Shown one piece after another: positions 45,777 through 56,720 of a stretch of 64,000 nt of DNA. Location: assembly GCF_002778275.1 (NCBI RefSeq), contig NZ_NESG01000005.1:124001-188000 (forward strand). Reading direction: 5' to 3'. This DNA is from Limnohabitans sp. G3-2 (GTDB taxonomy: Bacteria > Pseudomonadota > Gammaproteobacteria > Burkholderiales > Burkholderiaceae_C). The position numbers and the translations under genes are program-made. Position 1 is the first letter of the stretch. Each line of letters begins with the position of its first letter. The notes under the pieces are model-generated. The model saw nothing but the letters and a program-made list of their open reading frames with translations. It ran no database searches and was not told where the DNA came from.

Positions 45777-46663
45777 GCGGGGTTCGCTTGGCGGCCCATC
45801 ATGTCCCGCGCAAACTGGTAAGCCACACGGCCGCTGCGCGAACCGCGCTCCAAAGCCCAGAGCAAAGCATCGGGGCGGGCGGCGTCGATTTGTGCAGGCG
45901 TGGCGCCCAAAGCGCTGAGCCACTGCCCGACAATGGTCAGGTACTCGTCTTGCGAGAAGGGGTAGAAACTGATCCACAGGCCAAAGCGCTCGGACAGGGA
46001 GATTTTTTCTTCCACGCCTTCACCTGGGTGCACCTCGCCGTCGTCGGTGTGCTTGTAGGTGAGGTTCTCGCTCATGTACTCGGGCAGCAAATGGCGGCGG
46101 TTGCTGGTGGCGTACACCAGCACATTGGGGGTCGAGGCCGCCACCGTACCGTCCAGAATCGACTTGAGCGCCTTGTAGCCCGGCTCTCCGTCTTCAAAGC
46201 TCAGGTCGTCGCAATAGACCACGAATTTTTCGGGGCGGCCCGCCACCACGTCGATGATGTCGGGCAGGTCGGTCAGGTCCTCTTTGTCCACCTCAATCAG
46301 GCGCAGGCCTTGGGGCGCATAGGTGTTCAGGCACGCCTTGATGAGCGAGGACTTGCCCGTGCCGCGTGCGCCCGTGAGCAACACGTTGTTGGCCGGGCGG
46401 CCCTGCACAAACTGCTCGGTGTTGCGTTGCAGTTTTTCCTTTTGGTCGTCGATTTCCTGGAGGTCGTCCAGCGTCATGGCCGCCACATGGCGCACCGGCT
46501 CGAGCACGCCGTGACCCGATGAGCGCTTGCGGTAGCGCCAGGCAATGGCCTGCGCCCAGTCGGGTGCCGACAGGGGTTGGGGCAAGACCGACTCGATGCG
46601 GTCGACCAATTGGCTGACTTTGGCCAGCAACTGATCCAGGGCGGCATTGGAAGAGGCGTTCAT
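45773..46663 (-). CDS. P-loop ATPase of the DUF815 family
   Basis: 296 aa. Walker [10 protein letters not shown], Walker [12 protein letters not shown], sensor [17 protein letters not shown], and the DUF815-type lead [15 protein letters not shown] are visible. Function is unknown; it is AAA-like. The start at 46663 overlaps the argJ stop by four bases, and its own stop overlaps mutT, so argJ-ATPase-mutT is one operon. Confidence 0.9.
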   Translation of the reverse strand: MNASSNAALDQLLAKVSQLVDRIESVLPQPLSAPDWAQAIAWRYRKRSSGHGVLEPVRHVAAMTLDDLQEIDDQKEKLQRNTEQFVQGRPANNVLLTGARGTGKSSLIKACLNTYAPQGLRLIEVDKEDLTDLPDIIDVVAGRPEKFVVYCDDLSFEDGEPGYKALKSILDGTVAASTPNVLVYATSNRRHLLPEYMSENLTYKHTDDGEVHPGEGVEEKISLSERFGLWISFYPFSQDEYLTIVGQWLSALGATPAQIDAARPDALLWALERGSRSGRVAYQFARDMMGRQANPA

Positions 46664-47889
46664 GAACGGTAATCCGCGTTGATGGTGACGTAGTCGTGGC
46701 TCAGGTCGCAGGTCCACACGGTGTCGCTGGCGGCGCCCCGGCCCAGACCCACGCGCACGGTGATCTCGCTGCCCTTCATGACGCGCTGACCATCTTCTTC
46801 GCGGTACTCGGCCAGGCGGCCGCCTTGCGAGACCACATGCACATCGTCCAGGTGCAACTCGATCAGGCTCTGGTCCAGGTCTTCAATGCCGGCGTAACCC
46901 ACCGCCGCCAAAATGCGGCCCAGGTTGGGGTCGCTGGCGAAGAAAGCGGTTTTGACCAAGGGCGAATGCGCAATGGCATAGGCCACGAGACGGCATTCCT
47001 CGCCCGAGCGGCCGCCGTCGACCTGCACCGTGATGAACTTGGTGGCGCCCTCGCCATCGCGCACGATGGCGTGCGCCAACTGGCGGGCCACTTGCATCAA
47101 ACCCTTGAGCAGCGCCTGCCCATCGGCGCTGTCCAGCGCGGTGATGGGCGTGTGGCCAGCCTTGTGCGTGGCGATCAGCATGAAGGCGTCGTTGGTCGAG
47201 GTGTCACCGTCGATGGTGATGCGGTTGAACGAACCATCGGCCAAATGTTTGGCCAAAGCCGGCAGCAAAGCCGGATCGATGCACGCGTCGGTGGCGACAA
47301 AGCCCAGCATGGTGGCCATGTTGGGGCGGATCATGCCTGCGCCCTTGCTGATGCCGGTGATGCTGACCGTTTTGCCACCCACTTGAACTTGCACGCTCGC
47401 CGCTTTGGGCACGGTGTCGGTGGTCATGATGCCTTCGGCAGCTTGCGCCCAGTGGGCGGCTTGCGCGTTGGCCAGCGCAGCAGGCATGCCCGCCACGATG
47501 CGCTCCACGGGCAGCGGCTCCATGATCACGCCCGTGGAAAACGGCAGCACTTGTGCGGGCGTGCATTGCAGCAAACGGGCCATCGCCTCGCAGGTTTGCC
47601 GCGCATGGGCCAAGCCTGGCGCACCGGTGCCTGCGTTGGCATTGCCCGTGTTGATGACCAGTGCACGCACGGCACTTCCTGCAACCAAGTGCTCACGGCA
47701 AACTTGGACAGGCGCGGCGCAAAAACGGTTGCGTGTGAACACCCCCGCGACGCTGGTGCCTTCGTCCAGCAAAAACACCGTGAGGTCTTTGCGGTTGGCT
47801 TTGCGAACACCCGCTTCGGCAACACCGATGCGAACGCCCGCAATGGGGCTGAGTTGGGCGGGATCCAATGGGGGCAAGTTCACAGGCAT
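46660..47889 (-). CDS. argJ: bifunctional glutamate N-acetyltransferase / amino-acid acetyltransferase ArgJ
   Basis: 409 aa. It recycles the acetyl group from N-acetylornithine to glutamate in arginine synthesis. The self-cleavage site is in [10 protein letters not shown] (between A and T), which yields alpha and beta chains. The start at 47889 ([10 protein letters not shown]) matches the family; a reading from 47931 would begin in the secA terminator hairpin. Confidence 0.96.
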   Translation of the reverse strand: MPVNLPPLDPAQLSPIAGVRIGVAEAGVRKANRKDLTVFLLDEGTSVAGVFTRNRFCAAPVQVCREHLVAGSAVRALVINTGNANAGTGAPGLAHARQTCEAMARLLQCTPAQVLPFSTGVIMEPLPVERIVAGMPAALANAQAAHWAQAAEGIMTTDTVPKAASVQVQVGGKTVSITGISKGAGMIRPNMATMLGFVATDACIDPALLPALAKHLADGSFNRITIDGDTSTNDAFMLIATHKAGHTPITALDSADGQALLKGLMQVARQLAHAIVRDGEGATKFITVQVDGGRSGEECRLVAYAIAHSPLVKTAFFASDPNLGRILAAVGYAGIEDLDQSLIELHLDDVHVVSQGGRLAEYREEDGQRVMKGSEITVRVGLGRGAASDTVWTCDLSHDYVTINADYRS

Positions 47890-47930
47890 GGCGGTCCTTT
47901 GAAAAAAACGTTTCGGGTGGCACACAAACA

Positions 47931-47950
47931 AAACGGGCCGAAGCCCGTTT
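47931..47950 (-). terminator. terminator after secA
   Basis: AAACGGGC and GCCCGTTT pair around a TTCG tetraloop on the minus strand, followed by TTGTTTG. It lies between secA and argJ. Confidence 0.8.
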
Positions 47951-47966
47951 CATCCGCGCTGCCCAT

Positions 47967-50714
47967 TCAGGCGAGTTTGCCGTGGCAGTGCTTGAACTTC
48001 TTGCCACTGCCGCAAGGGCAAGGGTCATTGCGACCGACTTGGCCAAAAGCTTCTTGCAAACCTGCCAAATCAGCCGCCACAGTTTGTGGCTCACCGGACT
48101 CGTCCGGTGCACTGTAGGTCACATGGCTGATGTGCTCGGCGCGCTCTTCGATGGCCTGGGCCGCTTGCTCGATCTGTTCACCCGAGTCGATGCGCACTGT
48201 CATCAAGGTGCGGGTGACTTCGTTTTTGACAGCGTCGAGCAATTGGCCAAACAACTCAAACGCTTCGCGCTTGTATTCTTGCTTGGGCTGCTTTTGGGCA
48301 TAACCGCGCAGGTGGATGCCTTGGCGCAGGTAGTCGAGCGAACTGAGGTGTTCACGCCAATGCGTGTCGATGCTTTGCAACAAAATCATGCGCTCAAACG
48401 ATGTGAAATTGTCCGCGCCCACGCTGTCCAGTTTGGCTTGGAAATGGGCATTGGCTGCGCCCACCACGGCTTCGAGGATGTCCTCGTCGGTGATGGCGTT
48501 GGAGGCTTGGACCTTGCCGCGCAGGTCCAATGTCAACTGCCATTCTTCGGCCAAAGCCTTTTCCAAACTGGCCAAGTCCCACTGCTCTTCCACCGTTTCG
48601 GCGGGCACGTATTGGCGCACCAGATCGCTGAAACAGCCTTCGCGCAAGGAGGCGATTTGACCGTTCAGATCTTGCGCGTCCAGGATGTCGTTGCGCTGTT
48701 GGTAAATCACCTTGCGCTGGTCGTTGGAGACATCGTCGTATTCCAGCAATTGCTTGCGGATGTCGAAGTTACGGGACTCCACCTTGCGCTGGGCGCTTTC
48801 GATGCTGCGCGTGACAATGCCCGCTTCGATGGCTTCGCCTTCGGGCATTTTCAGTCGGTCCATGATGGAGCGCACACGGTCACCCGCAAAAATCCGCATC
48901 AGTGGATCGTCCAGGCTCAGATAAAAGCGCGAAGAACCTGGGTCACCCTGGCGGCCCGAACGGCCACGCAACTGGTTGTCGATGCGGCGTGATTCGTGGC
49001 GCTCGGTGGCGATGATGCGCAGACCGCCCAAGGCCTTGACCTGCTCGTGCACGGCTTTCCATTGCTCGCGCAATTCGTTCACACGGGCTTGACGCGCCTC
49101 TTCAGACAGGGCCTCGTCGGCCTCCACCGCCTGGATGTCTTTTTCGATGTTGCCACCCAAGACGATGTCGGTCCCGCGGCCAGCCATGTTGGTGGCAATG
49201 GTGATCATGCCAGGACGGCCGGCTTGGGCCACAATGTCCGCCTCACGGGCATGTTGTTTGGCGTTGAGCACCTGGTGCGGCAGTTTCTCTTGCGTCAGCA
49301 ACTGTGCGATCAACTCGGAGTTCTCGATCGACGTGGTGCCCACCAACACAGGTTGCCCGCGTTCATGGCATTCACGAATGTCCGCAATCGCGGCCGTGTA
49401 ACGTTCTTGCGAGGTCTTGTAAACGCGGTCCAGCTGGTCTTCGCGCTGGCTCTTGCGGTGCGGCGGAATGACCACGGTCTCCAGGCCGTAAATTTCCTGA
49501 AACTCATAAGCCTCGGTGTCCGCCGTGCCGGTCATGCCACCGATCTTGTTGTAGAGGCGGAAATAGTTTTGGAAGGTGATGGAGGCCAAGGTCTGGTTTT
49601 CAGCCTGGATGTCCACGCCCTCTTTGGCCTCCACGGCCTGGTGCAAGCCATCGCTCCAGCGGCGACCGGTCATCAAGCGGCCCGTGAACTCGTCGACGAT
49701 GACAATTTCACCGTCTTGCACCACATAGTGTTGGTCGCGGTGGTACAGGTGCTGCGCACGCAAGGCCGCGTTCAGGTGGTGCATCAAGGTGATGTTGGCC
49801 GGGTCGTACAGGCTCGCGCCCTCTGGAATCATGCCCAACTGGGCCAACAGGCCTTCGGCTTTTTCATGGCCTTGCTCGGTCAAGAAAATCTGGTGGGCTT
49901 TTTCGTCCAGTGTGAAGTCACCGGGGGTGATCACGCCCTCGCCCGTGCGGGGATCGGCTTCACCTTCTTGGCGGGTGAGCAATGGCACCACCTGCTTCAT
50001 CGAGAGGTACGTGGCGGTGTGGTCTTCAGCCTGGCCGCTGATGATCAAGGGCGTGCGTGCCTCGTCGATCAGGATCGAGTCCACCTCGTCGACGATGGCG
50101 TAGTTCAGCGGGCGCTGCACGCGGTCATGGGCTTCGTACACCATGTTGTCGCGCAGGTAATCAAAACCGTACTCGTTGTTGGTGCCGTAGGTGATGTCCG
50201 AGTTGTAAGCCGCTTGCTTTTCTTCACGCGACATTTGGGCCAAGTTGATGCCCACCGACAAGCCCAGGAAGTTGAACAACTTGCCCATCCAACGCGCATC
50301 ACGGCTGGCCAGGTAATCGTTCACGGTGACCACGTGCACACCTTTGCCCGCCAAAGCATTGAGGTAGGCGGGCAATGTGGAGGTCAGCGTTTTGCCTTCA
50401 CCTGTTCGCATCTCCGCCACTTTGCCGTTGTGCAGGGCGATGCCGCCCGACATTTGGACGTCGAAGTGGCGCATTTTCATCACGCGCTTGGAACCCTCTC
50501 GCACCACGGCGAAGGCTTCTGGCAACAGCGCATCCAGGGTTTCGCCAGCGGCAAATCGATCGCGAAAGTTCTGGGTTTTGGCCCGCAAGGCATCGTCACT
50601 GAGCGATTCCAGTCCAGCCTCGAGTGCGTTGATGCGCTCCACCGTTTTGCGGTATTGCTTGAGCAGGCGGTCGTTGCGGCTGCCGAAAATTTTGGTGAGG
50701 AAAGGGATGGCCAT
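47967..50714 (-). CDS. secA: preprotein translocase ATPase SecA
   Basis: 915 aa. DEAD-type motor with MRTGEGKTL (Walker A), [12 protein letters not shown] (Walker B) and [10 protein letters not shown]; the C-terminus has the zinc-binding [13 protein letters not shown] that binds SecB. It drives Sec-dependent export. The start at 50714 ([16 protein letters not shown]) matches the family. Confidence 0.97.
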   Translation of the reverse strand: MAIPFLTKIFGSRNDRLLKQYRKTVERINALEAGLESLSDDALRAKTQNFRDRFAAGETLDALLPEAFAVVREGSKRVMKMRHFDVQMSGGIALHNGKVAEMRTGEGKTLTSTLPAYLNALAGKGVHVVTVNDYLASRDARWMGKLFNFLGLSVGINLAQMSREEKQAAYNSDITYGTNNEYGFDYLRDNMVYEAHDRVQRPLNYAIVDEVDSILIDEARTPLIISGQAEDHTATYLSMKQVVPLLTRQEGEADPRTGEGVITPGDFTLDEKAHQIFLTEQGHEKAEGLLAQLGMIPEGASLYDPANITLMHHLNAALRAQHLYHRDQHYVVQDGEIVIVDEFTGRLMTGRRWSDGLHQAVEAKEGVDIQAENQTLASITFQNYFRLYNKIGGMTGTADTEAYEFQEIYGLETVVIPPHRKSQREDQLDRVYKTSQERYTAAIADIRECHERGQPVLVGTTSIENSELIAQLLTQEKLPHQVLNAKQHAREADIVAQAGRPGMITIATNMAGRGTDIVLGGNIEKDIQAVEADEALSEEARQARVNELREQWKAVHEQVKALGGLRIIATERHESRRIDNQLRGRSGRQGDPGSSRFYLSLDDPLMRIFAGDRVRSIMDRLKMPEGEAIEAGIVTRSIESAQRKVESRNFDIRKQLLEYDDVSNDQRKVIYQQRNDILDAQDLNGQIASLREGCFSDLVRQYVPAETVEEQWDLASLEKALAEEWQLTLDLRGKVQASNAITDEDILEAVVGAANAHFQAKLDSVGADNFTSFERMILLQSIDTHWREHLSSLDYLRQGIHLRGYAQKQPKQEYKREAFELFGQLLDAVKNEVTRTLMTVRIDSGEQIEQAAQAIEERAEHISHVTYSAPDESGEPQTVAADLAGLQEAFGQVGRNDPCPCGSGKKFKHCHGKLA

Positions 50715-50946
50715 GTCTACGAGATCCTCTCTCAAACCCAAGGTTGAGAAACAGACCGTCAATCCTGTCTAGTTAAGGTTTCAAGTGTTACAGGACCTGC
50801 GGGACCCAATCCCCCACGCCCATGAACAGGCACCATCGAAGCGCACCCGTCGAATCCCCTGATTTTAGCCGCTGGGCGATGTGTTTTGCGGGGCCGTTGC
50901 CCCGCGGTCCTGCACGGGCGGCCCAAGCGGTGTTAACCTTTTGGAC

Positions 50947-51255
50947 ATGCAAAGACGCCATCAAGCCATTCCCCTGCAGCAAGCGGCGCAAGAGTCGCCT
51001 GCGTTTGCACGTTTGTCGGAATTGATCCGGGCGTCCAGCGACCGTCTGCAGGCCATTCGCAGCCTGCTGCCAGCCCCCTTGCGCGCCAGTGTCCAGGCCG
51101 GCCCGATGGACGAGGGCAGCTGGTGCTTGTTGGTCAGCTCCAACGCTGTGGCCGCCAAACTTCGCCAACTGTTGCCGGCATTGCAAGCGCATTTGTCACA
51201 AAATGGTTTGCCCGTGACCGCCATTCGCATCAAGGTTCAAAACCGCCAGGGCTGA
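50947..51255 (+). CDS. DciA-like DUF721 protein
   Basis: 102 aa, DUF721 pattern: a short basic lead (MQRRHQ), a helix, and a KH-like fold (GSWCLLVSSNAVAAKLRQLLPALQAHL, VTAIRIKVQ). DciA proteins load the replicative helicase DnaB in bacteria without DnaC. It sits divergent to secA as in many Proteobacteria. No Shine-Dalgarno sequence precedes the ATG. Confidence 0.85.
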   Translation: MQRRHQAIPLQQAAQESPAFARLSELIRASSDRLQAIRSLLPAPLRASVQAGPMDEGSWCLLVSSNAVAAKLRQLLPALQAHLSQNGLPVTAIRIKVQNRQG

Positions 51256-51291
51256 CTTTCCGCTGTTGCGCTTGCTTTTTTGAGCCCAAAG

Positions 51292-51323
51292 AAAAAGGCC
51301 CCGATCATTGATCAGGGCCTTTT
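51292..51323. terminator. terminator between dciA-like gene and tRNA-Thr
   Basis: GGCCC-C-GATCA (51297-51307) pairs with TGATC-A-GGGCC (51309-51319), one C-A mismatch, flanked by A5 and T4. It can serve both strands. Confidence 0.85.
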
Positions 51324-51328
51324 AAATT

Positions 51329-51404
51329 TGGTGCCGCTTGTCGGATTCGAACTGACGACCTACCGCTTACAAGGCGGGTGCTCTACCAACTGAGCTAAAG
51401 CGGC
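51329..51404 (-). tRNA. tRNA-Thr, anticodon UGU
   Basis: 76 nt with encoded CCA. Acceptor GCCGCTT/AAGCGGC, D stem GCTC/GAGC, anticodon loop CTTGTAA (TGT). It decodes ACA. Two mismatches: C27-U43 in the anticodon stem and A52-C62 in the T stem (GTCAG/CCGAC). Confidence 0.95.
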
Positions 51405-51461
51405 ACGGGCTGAATTCTAACGTGCTCTGGGGCCTTTTCCGTGCCCCATGCTGTCAATTTT

Positions 51462-51908
51462 TTATTTGATGCGTTTCAAGGCGGGACGAGAAGACGAAGT
51501 GCTCGGTGGCGTTGGCTCATCGTCGGGCAGCGCCTCGGCGGCGTGGGGCTGCACCGCAGTCAAGGTGGCCCCGGGGGTCTCGTCATCACTGACAGGAAAG
51601 GCCATGCCTTGCCCGTTCTCACGGGCATAAATGGCCATCACGCGGTGGATCGGCACCATGATGTCACGGGGCTTGCCACCGAAGCGGGCTTTGAACTCAA
51701 TGAAGTCATTGCCCAGCTTGAGTGAGCTGGTGGCGTCCATGCTGACATTCAACACAATCTCGCCACCTTGCACATACTCACGGGGCACTTGAACGGAGGC
51801 GTCGACCTTGACGGCCACATAAGGTGTGAAACCGTTCTCGGAGCACCAATCGTACAAAGCCCGGATCAAATACGGGCGCGTGGATGGCAATTCGGTGGCA
51901 CTGATCAT
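51462..51908 (-). CDS. sspB: ClpXP specificity-enhancing factor SspB
   Basis: 148 aa. The substrate-binding domain (RPYLIRALYDWCSENGFTPYV, IVLNVSMDATSSLKLGND, ARFGGKPRDIMVPI) is followed by a flexible tail and the ClpX-binding C-terminal end RPALKRIK. It delivers ssrA-tagged proteins to ClpXP. It follows sspA by 18 bases. Confidence 0.96.
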   Translation of the reverse strand: MISATELPSTRPYLIRALYDWCSENGFTPYVAVKVDASVQVPREYVQGGEIVLNVSMDATSSLKLGNDFIEFKARFGGKPRDIMVPIHRVMAIYARENGQGMAFPVSDDETPGATLTAVQPHAAEALPDDEPTPPSTSSSRPALKRIK

Positions 51909-51926
51909 CGTCGGCTCCAGCAGAAC

Positions 51927-52538
51927 TTACTTGCGCATGACCTTCTCGGAGGGGGTCAATGCTTCAATATAAGCGGGGCGCGAAAAGATGCGCTCAGCGT
52001 ATTTGAGCAAAGGCGCCGCATTTTTGCTCAGCTCAATGCCGTAGTAATCCAAACGCCACAACAGCGGCGCAATGGCCACGTCGAGCATCGAGAAGTTGTC
52101 ACCCAACATGAACTTGTTTTTCAAAAACACGGGGGCCAATTGCGTCAAACGGTCACGGATGTGCGCGCGCGCTTTCTCCAGAGCCTTGTCATTGCCTTTG
52201 AGTGTGCGGTTTTCCAAGGTCAAGACATGGGCGAACAGCTCTTTTTCGAAGTTGAGCAAGAACAGGCGCACGCGGGCACGGTCCACAGGGTCGCCGGGCA
52301 TGAGTTGAGGGTGAGGGAAACGCTCGTCGATGTACTCGTTGATGATGTTCGACTCGTACAAGATCAGGTCACGTTCCACCAAAATCGGCACTTGGCCGTA
52401 AGGGTTCATGACATTGATGTCTTCGGGCTTGTTGTAGAGGTCAACGTCACGGATCTCGAAGTCCATGCCCTTTTCAAACAGCACAAAACGGCAACGGTGG
52501 GAAAAAGGGCAAGTGGTTCCGGAATAAAGCACCATCAT
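51927..52538 (-). CDS. sspA: stringent starvation protein A (GST-like)
   Basis: 203 aa glutathione-S-transferase fold: N-terminal thioredoxin-like part (YSGTTCPFSHRCRFVLFEKGMD) and C-terminal helical part. SspA binds RNA polymerase in stationary phase. It lies downstream of petC and upstream of sspB, the usual order in Betaproteobacteria. Confidence 0.95.
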   Translation of the reverse strand: MMVLYSGTTCPFSHRCRFVLFEKGMDFEIRDVDLYNKPEDINVMNPYGQVPILVERDLILYESNIINEYIDERFPHPQLMPGDPVDRARVRLFLLNFEKELFAHVLTLENRTLKGNDKALEKARAHIRDRLTQLAPVFLKNKFMLGDNFSMLDVAIAPLLWRLDYYGIELSKNAAPLLKYAERIFSRPAYIEALTPSEKVMRK

Positions 52539-52633
52539 GGCGGAGGCTCCTCAAAAAATCAAAAAGAGTGGAAGGCCCCAAGGCCTGCCACTCCAAAAGA
52601 CCCGACCGATGAAATGGCCGGGTGAAAGATCAA

Positions 52634-53398
52634 TTACTTGATGTCTTTCCAGAACGCCGCATTCAAACGCCAAGCGATAAAGGAGAAGAAGGTCAAGAAA
52701 ATCAGGACCCAGACACCGATGCGAACACGGGTGTTTTGAGCAGGCTCTGCCATCCACTGCATGTAGCCCACCAGATCACCGATCGCTTGGTCGTATTGCA
52801 AAGGCGTCATGGTGCCGGGCTTGACTTGCTTCCAGCCAGAGAAGATTTGGACCGTATGGCCGTGCTCTTCTTTTTCAGTGAAAACCGGCTCGCGCTCACC
52901 TTGAAGTTCCCACAGTGGGTTGGGCATACCGACGTTGGGCATGGCCAAGTTGTTCCAACCCGTGGGTTTGGTCGAGTCGCGGTAGTACGTGCGCAAATAG
53001 GTGTAGAGGTAGTCTGCACCTGTGCCACCGTGGCCTGAACGCGAACGCGCCATCAAGGTCAAATCAGGTGGGTTCTTGCCGAACCAGTCCTTGGCCAGGA
53101 CGGGGTCCATGGCCACCTTCATGTTGTCACCGACGCGGTCGGTGGCAAACAACAAGTTGTCCTTGATTTGCTGATCGGTCAAGCCAATGTCTTTCAGGCG
53201 GTTGTAGCGCATGAAAGCTGCAGAGTGGCAGTTCAAACAGTAGTTGACAAACAACTTGGCGCCGTTTTGCAAAGCGGCCAAATCGTTGGTTTTCTTCGGT
53301 GCTTTGTCCCAAGCGATGCCGCCGCCAGCGGCGTGAGCGCCGGCCATCAGACCGAGGGCCATCACAAAGCCCAAAGCGAGTTTCTTGATGTTTTTCAT
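52634..53398 (-). CDS. petC: ubiquinol-cytochrome c reductase, cytochrome c1
   Basis: 254 aa. Signal peptide (about 1-23), haem site CLNCH near 57-61, and a C-terminal membrane anchor (VWVLIFLTFFSFIAWRLNAAFW). It passes electrons from the Rieske protein to soluble cytochrome c. Last of petA-B-C. Confidence 0.95.
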   Translation of the reverse strand: MKNIKKLALGFVMALGLMAGAHAAGGGIAWDKAPKKTNDLAALQNGAKLFVNYCLNCHSAAFMRYNRLKDIGLTDQQIKDNLLFATDRVGDNMKVAMDPVLAKDWFGKNPPDLTLMARSRSGHGGTGADYLYTYLRTYYRDSTKPTGWNNLAMPNVGMPNPLWELQGEREPVFTEKEEHGHTVQIFSGWKQVKPGTMTPLQYDQAIGDLVGYMQWMAEPAQNTRVRIGVWVLIFLTFFSFIAWRLNAAFWKDIK

Positions 53399-53418
53399 GT
53401 TCTTGAATCTCCGTGATC

Positions 53419-54828
53419 TCAGTGAGGCGTGAAGGTCACGCGGTCAGGAACGGGCTTGGGCGTGCCCAGCTTGCTCCACCAAGGCATCAACAGGAAGAAG
53501 CCGAAATAAAACAGTGAACCGACTTGGGAGACACGCTCACCGATGGGTGAAGGTGGCTGAACGCCCAAATAGCCCAAGATCAGGAAGTTGATGACGAACA
53601 CAGCGTACAAGTACTTGTGCCAATCAGGACGGTAGCGGATCGACTTGACGGGGCTGTTGTCGAGCCATGGCAAGAAGAACAAGATCACCACCGCGCCACC
53701 CATGACCACCACACCCCAGAACTTGGCATCGATGGCCAGCATCAGGGCAGAGATCACCACAGCAGCACCCACCACAGCGCCTTTGAGCAATGTGGGCAGC
53801 TTGCCTTTGGCCACAGCCAGCACAGCACCGATCACCACGCAAGCGATCAAGGCGTACATCATCTCGCTGGTGATGGCACGCAACATCGAATAGAAGGGCG
53901 TGAAATACCAAACGGGCGCAATGTGCAAAGGCGTGGTCAGCGGATCGGCTGGGATGAAGTTGTTGTACTCGAGGAAGTAGCCACCCAGCTCCGGTGCGAA
54001 GAACACGATCGCGGTGAAGACCATCAAGAAGACACTCACACCCATGATGTCATGCACCGAGTAGTAAGGGTGGAAAGGAATGCCGTCCAAAGGATGGCCA
54101 TTGGCGTCCTTGGGTGCATTGGGACCCTTGATTTCAACGCCATCTGGGTTGTTGGAGCCCACTTCGTGCAAGGCGATGATGTGCGCCACCACCAAGCCCA
54201 ACAGCACCAAAGGCACCGCAATGACGTGGAAGCTGAAGAAGCGGTTCAAGGTGGCGTCGCCCACCACGAAGTCGCCGCGGATCAACAAAGCCAAATCAGG
54301 GCCAATGAAAGGAATGGCCGAGAACAAGTTCACGATCACCTGGGCACCCCAGTAGGACATCTGGCCCCATGGCAACAAATAGCCCATGAAAGCTTCGGCC
54401 ATCAAGCACAGGAAAATCGCGCAACCAAAGATCCAGACCAACTCACGCGGCTTGCGGTAGCTGCCATAAATCAGGCCACGGAACATGTGCAGGTAGACCA
54501 CCACAAAAAACGCGGATGCGCCTGTGGAGTGCATGTAGCGAATCAACCAGCCCCAAGGCACATCGCGCATGATGTACTCAACCGAAGCAAAAGCCAAAGC
54601 CGCATCGGGCTTGTAGTGCATGACCAGGAAAATACCCGTCACGATCTGGATCACCAGCACCAGCAAAGCCAGCGAGCCGAAGAAATACCAGAAGTTGAAG
54701 TTTTTAGGTGCGTAGTACTCGGACAGGTGCTCTTTGTAGAGCTTGGACGCCGGGAAGCGGTTGTCCACCCAGTTGAGCAGCTTTTCGCCAGCAGGGGCGT
54801 TCGGAGAGATTTCTTTGAATTCAGCCAT
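53419..54828 (-). CDS. petB: ubiquinol-cytochrome c reductase, cytochrome b
   Basis: 469 aa, eight or more membrane helices. Haem-ligand histidines are in helix B and D (YMHSTGASAFF, RFFSFHVIAVPL), and the Qo-site motif is DPLTTPLHIAPVWYF region with PEW replaced by PVW. GGAGAACAAC before 54828 supports this start; an ATG at 54840 overlapping petA is an alternative adding four residues. Confidence 0.95.
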   Translation of the reverse strand: MAEFKEISPNAPAGEKLLNWVDNRFPASKLYKEHLSEYYAPKNFNFWYFFGSLALLVLVIQIVTGIFLVMHYKPDAALAFASVEYIMRDVPWGWLIRYMHSTGASAFFVVVYLHMFRGLIYGSYRKPRELVWIFGCAIFLCLMAEAFMGYLLPWGQMSYWGAQVIVNLFSAIPFIGPDLALLIRGDFVVGDATLNRFFSFHVIAVPLVLLGLVVAHIIALHEVGSNNPDGVEIKGPNAPKDANGHPLDGIPFHPYYSVHDIMGVSVFLMVFTAIVFFAPELGGYFLEYNNFIPADPLTTPLHIAPVWYFTPFYSMLRAITSEMMYALIACVVIGAVLAVAKGKLPTLLKGAVVGAAVVISALMLAIDAKFWGVVVMGGAVVILFFLPWLDNSPVKSIRYRPDWHKYLYAVFVINFLILGYLGVQPPSPIGERVSQVGSLFYFGFFLLMPWWSKLGTPKPVPDRVTFTPH

Positions 54829-54839
54829 GTTGTTCTCCA

Positions 54840-55436
54840 TCAGGCCTTTTTGTCTTCACCAATGATCAACTTGGTGTCCGACAGGTACATGTGAGGCGGC
54901 ACTTCGAGGTTGTCCGGTGCTGGCTTGTTCTTGAACACACGACCGGCCAAATCGAAAGTCGAGCCGTGGCAGGCGCACAAGAAACCACCTGCCCAATCAT
55001 CGGGCAAAGACGGCTGGGCACCGGTGGCGAACTTGTCGCCTGGCGAGCATCCCAAATGGGTGCAAATACCCACAGCCACCATGATTTCTGGCTTGATCGA
55101 ACGGTGACCGTTCTTGGCGTATTCGGGGGTGGGGTAAGCCGTGCGGTCAGATGCCGGATCGGCCAACTGCCCTTCAATTTTCTTGAGGGATTCGAGCTGC
55201 TCTGGCGAGCGCTTCATGATCCAAACGGGTTTGCCGCGCCATTCGACGGTCAATTTCTCACCCGGGTTCAAAGCGGAAATATCCACCTCGACGGCCGCAC
55301 CAGCCGCTTTGGCTCGTTCGGAGGGTTGGAAACTGCTGACGAAGGGGGTGGCCACAAAGCCAGCGCCTACGGCACCTGCGCAAGTGGAGGCAATCAGCCA
55401 GGTCCGCTTGCTGCTGTCGACTGGGGTGTCACTCAT
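54840..55436 (-). CDS. petA: ubiquinol-cytochrome c reductase, Rieske iron-sulfur subunit
   Basis: 198 aa. An N-terminal helix that anchors the protein (TWLIASTCAGAVGAGFVA) precedes the Rieske domain with cluster ligands in CTHLGC and CACHGS. It receives the first electron of ubiquinol at the Qo site. First gene of the operon; a TACAAT box lies about 40 bases upstream. Confidence 0.96.
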   Translation of the reverse strand: MSDTPVDSSKRTWLIASTCAGAVGAGFVATPFVSSFQPSERAKAAGAAVEVDISALNPGEKLTVEWRGKPVWIMKRSPEQLESLKKIEGQLADPASDRTAYPTPEYAKNGHRSIKPEIMVAVGICTHLGCSPGDKFATGAQPSLPDDWAGGFLCACHGSTFDLAGRVFKNKPAPDNLEVPPHMYLSDTKLIIGEDKKA

Positions 55437-55475
55437 GGGAATCCTCTAGCGAGTCGTTATCAGGGTCAACCCGCG

Positions 55476-55481
55476 ATTGTA
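55476..55481 (-). promoter_or_regulatory. -10 element upstream of petA
   Basis: TACAAT (minus strand) in GCTACAATCGC, about 40 bases before the petA ATG; GAGGATT near the start codon is a plausible ribosome-binding site, so this transcript is leadered. Confidence 0.45.
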
Positions 55482-55607
55482 GCGGAGTGAAACAGACAAG
55501 CGTCTTACAAGACCCCTGCCTTGCCTGTGTTGCCTCAAAATCGGCCGCGCCGTTTTCATCTGACGGTGAAATAACGGTCATTTCGAAAAAAATTAGATGA
55601 TTTAGAA

Positions 55608-56687
55608 CTACAAAACCATGCCGCCGATCATGTGCCGGGCCATGCGAATGGCCTGAATCAGGCTGCTGGCATTCGCGATGCCTTGGCCCGCCACATCCAT
55701 GGCAGTGCCATGGTCCGGACTGGTTCGGATCAAGGGCAGCCCCAGCGTCACATTGACCCCTTGTTCCACGCCCAAGTATTTGACAGGGATCAGTCCTTGG
55801 TCGTGGTACATGGCGATCACCACATCGAATTCACGGCGACCGTCGGCTTGTTGGCGCGCCCGCATGAACACCGTGTCGGGCGCATAGGGGCCGTGCACAT
55901 CCAAACCTTCTTGCTGGGCCATGGCCAAGCAGGGCTGCAAGATGTCGATTTCCTCGCGCCCAAACAAACCGCCTTCGCCCGCGTGCGGGTTCACGCCCGC
56001 CACCGCCATGCGCGGCCTGCGACCCAAAACTGGCGTCAATGCAGCGTCGGTGATGCGCAGCGTTTGCAAAACACGCGCTGAGGTGATCGCCTCCAGCGCT
56101 TGGCGCAAGGACACATGGATGCTCACCAACACGGTGCGCAACTCGTCGTTGGCCAGCATCATGCGCACGGGCATCTGATCCAGCGGCACCCCCATGTGCA
56201 GCGCCGACTCGGCCTGCAGCAACTCGGTGTGACCCGGGTATTGGTTGTACGGCGCGCCTGCGGCATGCAAGGCCTCTTTGTGCAAGGGGGCTGTGACCAA
56301 GGCCGCCACATCACCGCGCAATGCAGCCCGGGTGGCCCACAGCACCGCATCACCGGCCAATTGACCCGCACGGGCGTCGACGCGCCCCCATGGCAGCGCA
56401 GGGGCCACAGGCACCACCTGCAACACAGGCAAGCACCGCGCAGGCACATGCAAAGCGTCTGCAGGGGTCTCAATTTCACACACAGGGTAAGCGGGGAGCG
56501 TTTGCACCAAAGCCATCGCTCGGCGCATCAAGCCGACATCCCCCGCCACAAAACAGCCTTGCGTCATCTCAGGCGCTTGGCACCAAGCGCGGGCCACGAT
56601 TTCAGGGCCAATGCCGCAAGGATCACCCGGCGTGATGGCGATGGGCCGGCTCATCAGGGGCGTTGGCAAAAAAGATGTTGAGCTCAT
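55608..56687 (-). CDS. pdxA: 4-hydroxythreonine-4-phosphate dehydrogenase PdxA
   Basis: 359 aa from ATG 56687; ATG 56654 (MSRPIAITPGDP) would give 348 aa and fits the family N-terminus, and a TTG at 56702 is also open. PdxA motifs: AITPGDPCGIGPEI, YPGHTELLQ, VNPHAGEGGLFGREE and MYHDQGLIPVKYLG with metal-binding histidines. It makes the pyridoxal-phosphate precursor. No strong Shine-Dalgarno sequence marks either start. Confidence 0.94.
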   Translation of the reverse strand: MSSTSFLPTPLMSRPIAITPGDPCGIGPEIVARAWCQAPEMTQGCFVAGDVGLMRRAMALVQTLPAYPVCEIETPADALHVPARCLPVLQVVPVAPALPWGRVDARAGQLAGDAVLWATRAALRGDVAALVTAPLHKEALHAAGAPYNQYPGHTELLQAESALHMGVPLDQMPVRMMLANDELRTVLVSIHVSLRQALEAITSARVLQTLRITDAALTPVLGRRPRMAVAGVNPHAGEGGLFGREEIDILQPCLAMAQQEGLDVHGPYAPDTVFMRARQQADGRREFDVVIAMYHDQGLIPVKYLGVEQGVNVTLGLPLIRTSPDHGTAMDVAGQGIANASSLIQAIRMARHMIGGMVL

Positions 56688-56720
56688 TCGGTGGGGTTTC
56701 AACAGGCGGCCGCTGGGACT

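Noticed and set aside
48996..50747. 583-codon open frame antisense to secA
   Set aside because: secA is unmistakable on the other strand; no independent start signal or family match.
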